This document shows positions 1-5,232 of a stretch of 5,232 bases of DNA, in pieces (position 1 is the stretch's first letter; each line of letters starts with the position of its first letter). The notes under the pieces were generated by a model. The model worked only from the letters and a program-made list of their open reading frames with translations. It made no database searches and had not been told where the DNA came from. Both the position numbers and the translations under genes were made by a program. The stretch covers positions 1 through 5,232 of the forward strand of contig DATITA010000065.1 in assembly GCA_035468355.1 (NCBI GenBank), in the 5' to 3' direction. The stretch is from DATKSS01 sp035468355. GTDB taxonomy: Bacteria; Chloroflexota; Dormibacteria; Dormibacterales; Dormibacteraceae.

Positions 1-231
1 AGTGATCCTCAGGCCTACCCGATCACCGGCCTGACCTGGTCGCTCATCTACCAGAACCAGACCGACCCGGCCAAGGCCGCAGCCCTGATCAACTTCTTCT
101 CCTGGGCGCTCACCAAGGGCCAGGACCAGACCATCGCCCTCAACTACACTCCGCTCGGCAAGGATCTCCAGCAGCGCTGCATCGCGCAGCTCAAGAAGAT
201 GACGCTGAACGGGCAACCGATCGTTCCGTGA
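1..231 (+). CDS. pstS: Phosphate ABC transporter substrate-binding protein PstS, C-terminal part (5' end outside window)
   Basis: This is the last 76 codons of a gene that begins before the window, read in frame 1 from base 1 and ending at TGA 229-231. PstS binds inorganic phosphate outside the membrane and delivers it to the PstC-PstA channel. The visible part carries the family's C-terminal pattern: YPITGLTW near residue 6, a run of aliphatic residues (LIYQNQ), then the final helix block INFFSWALTKGQ and the NYTPLG turn, followed by a basic amphipathic terminal helix (LQQRCIAQLKKM). The phosphate-contacting residues and any lipoprotein signal lie upstream and cannot be judged. It ends 25 nt before pstC with no hairpin between, so the two are very likely co-transcribed. 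The identity rests on these motifs and on the position directly before pstCAB. Confidence 0.93.
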   Translation, partial: SDPQAYPITGLTWSLIYQNQTDPAKAAALINFFSWALTKGQDQTIALNYTPLGKDLQQRCIAQLKKMTLNGQPIVP

Positions 232-238
232 CCGCGTC

Positions 239-244
239 GGAGGG
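239..244 (+). promoter_or_regulatory. Shine-Dalgarno of pstC
   Basis: GGAGGG lies 12 nt before the GTG at 257. This is rather long spacing, and a second GAGG at 251-254 is too close. It is the only good purine-rich site in the pstS-pstC spacer and supports translation starting at 257. The ATG at 246-248 is in another frame and is not the pstC start. Confidence 0.55.
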
Positions 245-256
245 AATGGCGAGGCG

Positions 257-1258
257 GTGAGCGCGGTCGAGGTCGCATCTCGGCGGAATGTGCCCGGGGA
301 GCGGCGAGGAGCCGTGGCCTGGTTGCGAAGTGACGACTTCTTCCGCGTCCTGGTCACCGTCTGCGCCAGCTTGGTCCTGCTGCTGATCGCGGGCATGGTG
401 GTCTTCCTGCTCGTGCAGGGGTTCGACGCCATGCGCCACTACGGATTCCTGAGCTTCCTGAGCTCGACGCGGTGGGCGCCGTCCGAGGCCGACGCCACCC
501 AGGCCTCGCCCAACCCCTATGGCATCCTCCAGTTCGTCTACGGGACGGTGCTGACGTCCTTCCTCGCCATGCTCATCGCCGTGCCGGTGGCCGTCGCGGT
601 GGCTGTGTACATCACCAACTTCGCGCCGACGCGTTTGCGCCGGCCGCTCTCGTCACTGGTCGACCTGCTCGCCGCAGTGCCCAGCGTCGTCTACGGCTTC
701 TGGGGCGTCTTTGCGCTGATCCCGGCGATCAAGCCCATCGGCGATTTCCTCGCAGGCACTCTGGGGAAGGTGCCGGTGATCGGCGTGGCATTCTCCGGGC
801 CGATCTTCGGTTACTCGTACTTCACGGCTGGCGTGGTGCTCGCGATCATGGTTCTGCCGATCATCACCGCGGTCTGTCGGGAGATCTTCCTGACAACCCC
901 AGTGGCGTGGAAGGAGGGCGCCGTGGCGCTGGGCGCTACTCGCTGGGAGATGGTCAAGGTGGCGGTGCTCAAGCCGTCGCGGAGCGGCATCCTCGGCGCC
1001 TCCATCCTCGGACTGGGCCGGGCGATCGGCGAAACCATCGCCGTGACAATGGTCATCGGCAACAGTGTGCTGACGATCAACAAGAGCATCTTCTCGCAGG
1101 GCGCAACCATGGCCAGCGTCATCGCCAACGAGTTCACCGAAGCGACGGAACCCTTCCATCTCTCCGCACTGTTCGTGGTTGGGTTCTGGCTGCTGGTGGT
1201 GGCGCTAGTCGTGAATATTGCTGCCCGCCGCATCGTCGCGGCGCAGGCGGCGTTGTGA
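257..1258 (+). CDS. pstC: Phosphate ABC transporter permease PstC
   Basis: This 333-residue inner-membrane protein is one of the two channel subunits of the high-affinity phosphate importer, pairing with PstA and contacting the PstB ATPase. After a basic cytoplasmic N-terminus (about residues 1-28) come hydrophobic segments near 31-54, 96-118, 135-157, 186-207, 245-270 and 303-325, matching the six-span MetI-like permease fold. The EAA coupling loop, EGAVALGATRWEMV at about 220-233, is followed by LGRAIGETIAV. VPSVVYGFWGVFALIP near 141-156 is typical of PstC. Its length is close to the E. coli protein (about 319). The start is GTG, supported by the purine-rich stretch upstream. The stop overlaps the pstA start by 4 nt (GTGA), indicating translational coupling. 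I see no truncation or missing motif. Confidence 0.96.
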   Translation: MSAVEVASRRNVPGERRGAVAWLRSDDFFRVLVTVCASLVLLLIAGMVVFLLVQGFDAMRHYGFLSFLSSTRWAPSEADATQASPNPYGILQFVYGTVLTSFLAMLIAVPVAVAVAVYITNFAPTRLRRPLSSLVDLLAAVPSVVYGFWGVFALIPAIKPIGDFLAGTLGKVPVIGVAFSGPIFGYSYFTAGVVLAIMVLPIITAVCREIFLTTPVAWKEGAVALGATRWEMVKVAVLKPSRSGILGASILGLGRAIGETIAVTMVIGNSVLTINKSIFSQGATMASVIANEFTEATEPFHLSALFVVGFWLLVVALVVNIAARRIVAAQAAL

Positions 1259-2124
1259 GCGCTGCCGTGGATACCTTCGCCCGCGGGCTTGGGCGGCGCC
1301 GCCGCCGCAGCCAAGTGGTCACCAGCCTGCTGATGCTGCTGATGGCGCTCACCATCGCCGTGCTTGCCTGGGTGCTGCTCTATGTCGCACTGAAGGGTTT
1401 CCAGTACCTCTCACCTTCGTTCTTGGTGAACAACCCTCCGGGAATCCCCGGGGCACCGGGCGGCGGGTTCTTCAATGGGATCCTCGGGAGCTTCATCGTG
1501 GTCGGCATCGCCGCACTCATCTCGATGCCGGTCGGGGTCCTCTCGGCGGTCTACCTGTCCGAGTACGGGCGCGGCCGCTTCTCGCACGCCGTCAGCTTCT
1601 TCACGGACATCCTCATCGGGATCCCGACCATCGTGACCGGGGCCTTCGTGTACTCGATCTGGGTGGTCCATTACGGCTTCTCTGGGTTTGCAGGGTCCTT
1701 GGCGCTGGCCATCGTCATGCTCCCGCTGATCATTCGCACCACCACACAGATGCTCCAACTGGTTCCCAACGAGATGCGCGAAGCCAGCCTCGCGCTCGGG
1801 GCCACCAAGCGGCAAACGGTGACGCGCATCGTCCTGCCAACCGCGCTCGCCGGCATCATCACGGGTCTCATGCTGGCGGTGGCCCGCGCCATGGGAGAGA
1901 CGGCGCCACTCCTGCTGACCGCCCTCGGGAACGACCTGTTCACCGAGGCCAACCCAGGGAAGAGGATGTCGACGCTGTCGCTGCAGATCTTCAACAACGC
2001 AATCAGTGGGTACCAGGCAAACCAGGCCCGCGCATGGGCTGGGGCGCTGACCCTGGTGGCCATCGTCCTTGTGCTCACGACGGCCGCGCGTTTCTTCGCG
2101 AGCCGTGCCAAGGTGGCCACATGA
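1255..2124 (+). CDS. pstA: Phosphate ABC transporter permease PstA
   Basis: This is the second channel subunit of the phosphate importer, 289 residues, close to the usual length of about 290. The start is taken as the GTG at 1255-1257 that overlaps the pstC stop in GTGA. It has only a weak upstream ribosome site, so initiation probably depends on coupling to pstC. The frame stays open far upstream (to about 472), but that stretch is pstC read out of frame. An arginine run (residues 14-18, RRRRR) precedes the first span at about 22-46, giving a positive-inside N-terminus. GGGFFNGILGSF at 69-80 is typical of PstA. Further spans lie near 78-103, 112-138, 146-160, 198-223 and 262-281. The EAA loop is EASLALGATKRQTVTRIVLP at 176-195, followed by ARAMGETAPL. 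The stop overlaps an ATG (ATGA) that opens a mini-ORF before pstB. Confidence 0.96.
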   Translation: MSAAVDTFARGLGRRRRRSQVVTSLLMLLMALTIAVLAWVLLYVALKGFQYLSPSFLVNNPPGIPGAPGGGFFNGILGSFIVVGIAALISMPVGVLSAVYLSEYGRGRFSHAVSFFTDILIGIPTIVTGAFVYSIWVVHYGFSGFAGSLALAIVMLPLIIRTTTQMLQLVPNEMREASLALGATKRQTVTRIVLPTALAGIITGLMLAVARAMGETAPLLLTALGNDLFTEANPGKRMSTLSLQIFNNAISGYQANQARAWAGALTLVAIVLVLTTAARFFASRAKVAT

Positions 2125-2201
2125 ACACGCTCCGGGCTCACTACGAGGGCCTCGAGTCCCTCTGCCCGGCGGTACACTGCTGCCTCCAAGGAGCCACATA
2201 G
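2121..2201 (+). CDS. Possible 26-residue mini-ORF bridging pstA and pstB
   Basis: An ATG at 2121 overlaps the pstA stop (ATGA), and the frame closes with TAG at 2199-2201, directly abutting the pstB ATG (TAGATG). The 26 residues begin MNTLRAHYEG and contain three cysteines in a CPAVHCC stretch. I recognise no family. AAGGTGG at 2110-2116 could serve as a ribosome site but lies only 4 nt from the ATG. The exact fit between the two genes is the reason for listing it. It could be a real small peptide, a coupling device carrying ribosomes into pstB, or chance, since a GC-rich spacer of this length is often open. No homology support is possible here. Confidence 0.22.
   Translation: MNTLRAHYEGLESLCPAVHCCLQGAT
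2188..2193 (+). promoter_or_regulatory. Shine-Dalgarno of pstB
   Basis: AAGGAG lies 8 nt before the ATG at 2202, which is near-ideal spacing, and this fixes the pstB start. Unlike the other genes after pstC, pstB does not overlap the upstream pst gene and so has its own strong site. The site lies within the last codons of the 26-codon mini-ORF. An upstream CTCC (2130-2133) and GGCTC (2135-2139) could in principle pair with the GGAGCC region, but the helix would be short. Confidence 0.8.
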
Positions 2202-3038
2202 ATGACAGCCGAGTTCCGCATCCAGCTGGGTTCCGATATCGTCCCTGCCGTGGCGACCGAGGTCCTCCCTTCGCCGGCGGTCGAGACGCACGGTCTCGAT
2301 GCGTGGTACGGCGACTTCCAGGCGTTGCGCAAGGTGGATTTCTCTGCAGCCAAAGGGCGGATCACCGCGATCATCGGTCCGAGCGGATGCGGCAAGAGCA
2401 CGCTGCTGCGCGCGCTCAACCGCATGAACGACCTCGTGCCCGGCTATCGCAACGAGGGTGAGATCGTCCTCGATGGCACCCCGGCGCCAACGGATGCTGC
2501 CGGCGTGATCGCGCTCCGTCGGCGGATGGGGATGCTGTTCCAGCGGCCCAACCCGTTCCCGATGTCGGTGTTCGACAACGTCGCCTACGGCTTGCGCCTC
2601 GAGAGACGTTGGTCCCGCAAAGAGCTCGAGGATCCGGTGCAGCGCGCGCTCACCCGCGCCGGCCTGTGGGATGAGGTGCATGACCGCCTCGACCGCTCAG
2701 CCCTGGGGCTTTCCGGTGGCCAGCAGCAGCGGCTCTGCCTGGCGCGCAGCCTGGCCGTCGAGCCGGAGGTGATCCTCATGGACGAGCCCACCTCAGCGCT
2801 GGACCCGATTGCCACGCTGCGCGTCGAGGAACTGATGCGCGAGTTCCGCGATGAGGTGACCATCGTGATCGTCACCCACAACATGCAGCAGGCGGCCCGC
2901 ATCAGCGACGTGACCGCCTTCATGTTGATGGGCGAAGGGCGGGCGGGTGAGCTGGTCGAGATGAACACAACGCGCGAGTTGTTCAACCGGCCGCGGGATC
3001 GGCGCACGGAGGACTACATCACGGGCCGGTTCGGCTGA
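2202..3038 (+). CDS. pstB: Phosphate ABC transporter ATP-binding protein PstB
   Basis: This is the cytoplasmic ATPase (278 residues) whose dimer drives phosphate import through PstC-PstA. All nucleotide-binding elements are visible and intact: Walker A GPSGCGKST (59-67), Q-loop Gln114 in MLFQRPNPFPMSVFDNVAYG (a PstB-specific block), signature LSGGQQQR (170-177), Walker B VILMDEP (190-196, catalytic Glu195), D-loop SALD (198-201) and H-loop His226 in VTHNMQQAARISD. The C-terminus (TELFNRPRDRRTEDYITGRFG-like end) matches the family. The first 27 or so residues before the ABC core are poorly conserved, making the protein about 20 residues longer than E. coli PstB (257). The strong Shine-Dalgarno nevertheless supports this start, and no later in-frame start looks better. 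Its stop overlaps phoU as TGATG. Confidence 0.97.
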   Translation: MTAEFRIQLGSDIVPAVATEVLPSPAVETHGLDAWYGDFQALRKVDFSAAKGRITAIIGPSGCGKSTLLRALNRMNDLVPGYRNEGEIVLDGTPAPTDAAGVIALRRRMGMLFQRPNPFPMSVFDNVAYGLRLERRWSRKELEDPVQRALTRAGLWDEVHDRLDRSALGLSGGQQQRLCLARSLAVEPEVILMDEPTSALDPIATLRVEELMREFRDEVTIVIVTHNMQQAARISDVTAFMLMGEGRAGELVEMNTTRELFNRPRDRRTEDYITGRFG

Positions 3039-3708
3039 TGGAGCCCCTGCCGCACCCGCTTCGCCCATCGCTGGAGAGCGAGCAACGGCAGGTCCGTGAG
3101 CTCGTCCTCGAGATGGGCGAGATGGTCGATGTGGCGATCAGCCAGGCCACCCGAGCCCTTGTCGACCGCGACATCGGCATGGCCTCCGCGGTGCTCGCGG
3201 GCGACGCCGTCGTCAACGAGCGCCAGGCGGAGGTGCACGAGCACTGCCTGTCCGTGATCCTCACCCAGGCCCCCGTGGCCCGCGACCTACGCGAGATCCT
3301 CGGCTTTCTGCACATGTCCGACGAGCTCGAGCGCATGGGCGATCACTGCGTCAACGTCGCCCGGATCGCGCGCAACCTCGCCGACCTGCCGCCGCTCGCC
3401 TCCCCGGTCGACGTGGCCGTCCTCTCACGGACGTGCGCCGAGCAGGTCCGTGACATGCTCAACGCGCTGGTCGCGCGGGACATCGATCGCGCCCGGGAGA
3501 TCGCGGCGCGGGACGACCGGGTCGACCGCATCTACCACCGCATCGTCGACGACATCCTTCAAATGATGGTGTCGCACAGCCGCAACGTCTACGTCGGCAC
3601 TCAGCTCATCCTGGTGGCGATGAATCTCGAAAGAATTGCTGACCGGGTCACCAACCTCGCCGAGGACCTCGTCTTCCTGGAGACCGGCAACGTGGAGGAG
3701 CTGGGCTG

Positions 3709-3709
<1 letters not shown>
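3038..3709 (+). CDS. phoU: Phosphate signalling complex protein PhoU
   Basis: This 223-residue helical cytoplasmic protein represses the Pho response when phosphate is plentiful by linking the Pst transporter to the sensor kinase. It consists of two related three-helix bundles, each with a metal-binding acidic motif: DELERMGDHCVNVARI at 95-110 and NLERIADRVTNLAEDL at 196-211, both with the E-R-x-x-D-x-x-x-N pattern typical of PhoU. The length is close to the family norm of about 220. The start ATG shares a base with the pstB stop (TGATG). The nearest purine-rich site (GGAGG, 3008-3012) is too far upstream, so translation probably depends on termination-reinitiation from pstB. It overlaps the response regulator gene in the same way. 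The operon position after pstB is classical. Confidence 0.96.
3694..3700 (+). promoter_or_regulatory. Shine-Dalgarno of the response regulator gene
   Basis: GGAGGAG lies 8 nt before the ATG at 3709, inside the last codons of phoU. Together with the TGATG overlap it supports that start and suggests strong translation of the regulator, beyond simple coupling to phoU. Confidence 0.75.
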
Positions 3710-4470
<761 letters not shown>

Positions 4471-4482
4471 CCTGATTGCGCG

Positions 4483-4488
4483 TACGCT
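4483..4488 (+). promoter_or_regulatory. Possible -10 element for a leaderless transcript of the GDPD-like gene
   Basis: TACGCT fits the TANNNT -10 pattern and ends 6 nt before the GTG at 4495, so a transcript starting about 7 nt downstream would begin on the start codon. This would explain why no Shine-Dalgarno precedes that codon. I see no good -35 hexamer at 16-19 nt upstream, and the hexamer overlaps the 8-nt palindrome GCGTACGC (4480-4487). This is an inference only. Confidence 0.25.
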
Positions 4489-4494
4489 CGATGC

Positions 4495-5232
4495 GTGGTC
4501 AGGCCCCCCGCCGCAACGGAGGATCCATCGGCGACGGCCCGGGGCGTACCGGTTCTCCCCGGTGACCACCTCGCCGACTCCATCAAGGTCATCGGTCACG
4601 CAGGCCTGGCCATTCAGCGCAAGGGTGGTTCTCCGACACGACGGCACCTCGACGGCGTGATCGCCGCCGGTGTCGACCGCCTCGAGCTTGACGTCTGCAC
4701 CAGCGCCGACGGTGCCCTGGTGGTGCTCCACGACACGGCGCTGTCCGACGGGCGCCTGGTCGCCGACCTCGAGCTTGCCGATCTGCGGCGCGCCGAGCCG
4801 GAGCTGCTCACCCTCGACGAAGCGGTCGAGCACCTCGGGGGCCGGATGCCGCTGCTCCTCGACCTCAAGACGGCCCGCACCGCGCAGTTGTTGGGCCCCT
4901 GGTTTCGGGGCCGTGCGGATGCCGGGATGTTCGCGACCTGCACGGAGAACCTCCCGTGGCTCATCCACCTTCGCTTCGCCGCACCGAGCGTGGAGCGCTG
5001 GCCGTCGTACCCCGACATCGGCGAGCGGCGCACACACCACGTCCAGCGGGTGATGGTGGGATTGTGGCGCAGTCACGCCACCCTCCCCGGTCTGCGGCGC
5101 GGGGCCGCCGACGTTCACCGCGCCGCCATGCAACTGCGCCGCGCTCCGCGCGAGAGTCTCATCCGTCTCGGCGGACTCCCGTGGCGTGAGCGGCTGCCTC
5201 AGGACATCCGCCAGACCTGCGCCGACGCCGGC
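4495..5232 (+). CDS. Glycerophosphodiester phosphodiesterase-like protein, 3' end outside window
   Basis: This frame is open from GTG 4495 to the window edge (246 codons, no stop). GTG 4495 is the only canonical in-frame start between the regulator's TAA (4468) and the first domain motif. GDPDs are TIM-barrel enzymes that hydrolyse glycerophosphodiesters to glycerol 3-phosphate and an alcohol. Family elements appear in order: VIGHAG (32-37, in place of the usual HRG), LELDV (63-67, metal ligands Glu64 and Asp66), a DGALVVLHD block with His79, LTLDEAVEHLG near 103-113, and LLLDLK (120-125, where the family usually has ExK). The first 22 residues are low in conserved features, and no signal peptide is evident, so it is probably cytoplasmic. 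The Arg of HRG and the Glu of ENT appear replaced (Ala36, about Ser46). A role in phosphate scavenging beside pst is inferred. The C-terminal barrel strands are missing from view. Confidence 0.8.
   Translation, partial: MVRPPAATEDPSATARGVPVLPGDHLADSIKVIGHAGLAIQRKGGSPTRRHLDGVIAAGVDRLELDVCTSADGALVVLHDTALSDGRLVADLELADLRRAEPELLTLDEAVEHLGGRMPLLLDLKTARTAQLLGPWFRGRADAGMFATCTENLPWLIHLRFAAPSVERWPSYPDIGERRTHHVQRVMVGLWRSHATLPGLRRGAADVHRAAMQLRRAPRESLIRLGGLPWRERLPQDIRQTCADAG

Noticed and set aside
472..1254. Upstream part of a 550-codon open frame that runs into pstA
   Set aside because: This portion is pstC read in another frame, giving an Arg/Gly/His-rich nonsense protein. The real pstA begins at the GTG at 1255, where membrane-protein sequence starts.
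2145..2162. Inverted repeat GAGGG...CCCTC in the pstA-pstB gap as an attenuator
   Set aside because: It is a 5-bp stem with an 8-nt loop and no T-run. Such stems are common by chance at this GC content.
1671..2681. 336-codon open frame on the minus strand across pstA and pstB
   Set aside because: It is a shadow of GC-rich coding sequence. It crosses two firmly identified genes and shows no recognisable domain.
4480..4487. Palindrome GCGTACGC after the response regulator as a terminator
   Set aside because: It has no loop, is only 8 nt long and lacks a T-run, so it cannot form an intrinsic terminator.
4491..4565. ATG-started 24-codon ORF overlapping the GDPD-like start
   Set aside because: It is out of frame with the GDPD motifs, is Gly/Arg-rich as expected for a shadow frame, and stops at once at TGA 4563-4565.

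Overview
The window is a GC-rich segment, all on the + strand, holding most of a phosphate-uptake and phosphate-response (Pho) operon. It opens inside the last quarter of pstS, which encodes the phosphate-binding lipoprotein or periplasmic protein. It then runs through pstC, pstA, pstB, phoU and an OmpR/PhoB-type response regulator, and ends inside a divergent glycerophosphodiester phosphodiesterase (GDPD)-like gene cut by the window edge. GC-rich third codon positions, GTG starts, and the style of the response regulator and PstS tail suggest a high-GC bacterium such as an actinobacterium or a member of the Chloroflexota and relatives. The sequence alone does not settle the phylum.

Layout: 1-231 pstS 3' end; 232-256 short spacer with a Shine-Dalgarno; 257-1258 pstC; 1255-2124 pstA (GTGA overlap with pstC); 2125-2201 a 77-nt gap holding a possible 26-codon ORF that exactly bridges pstA and pstB; 2202-3038 pstB with a strong Shine-Dalgarno; 3038-3709 phoU (TGATG overlap); 3709-4470 response regulator (TGATG overlap plus a strong Shine-Dalgarno); 4471-4494 a very short spacer; 4495-5232 GDPD-like gene, incomplete. 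No gap exceeds 80 bases. I see no RNA gene, mobile element, CRISPR array or convincing terminator.

The parts fit together as follows. PstS captures phosphate, PstC and PstA form the membrane channel, and PstB hydrolyses ATP to drive import. PhoU conveys transporter state to the two-component system, and the response regulator presumably switches the Pho regulon. A GDPD would release glycerol 3-phosphate from phospholipid-derived diesters, a usual phosphate-scavenging function. No sensor kinase gene follows the regulator in this window.

Most of the window is a conventional operon. The points worth a second look are the GDPD-like protein's altered catalytic motifs, its apparently leaderless start, the mini-ORF between pstA and pstB, and the response regulator without an adjacent kinase. 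I found no evidence of a wholly new system.
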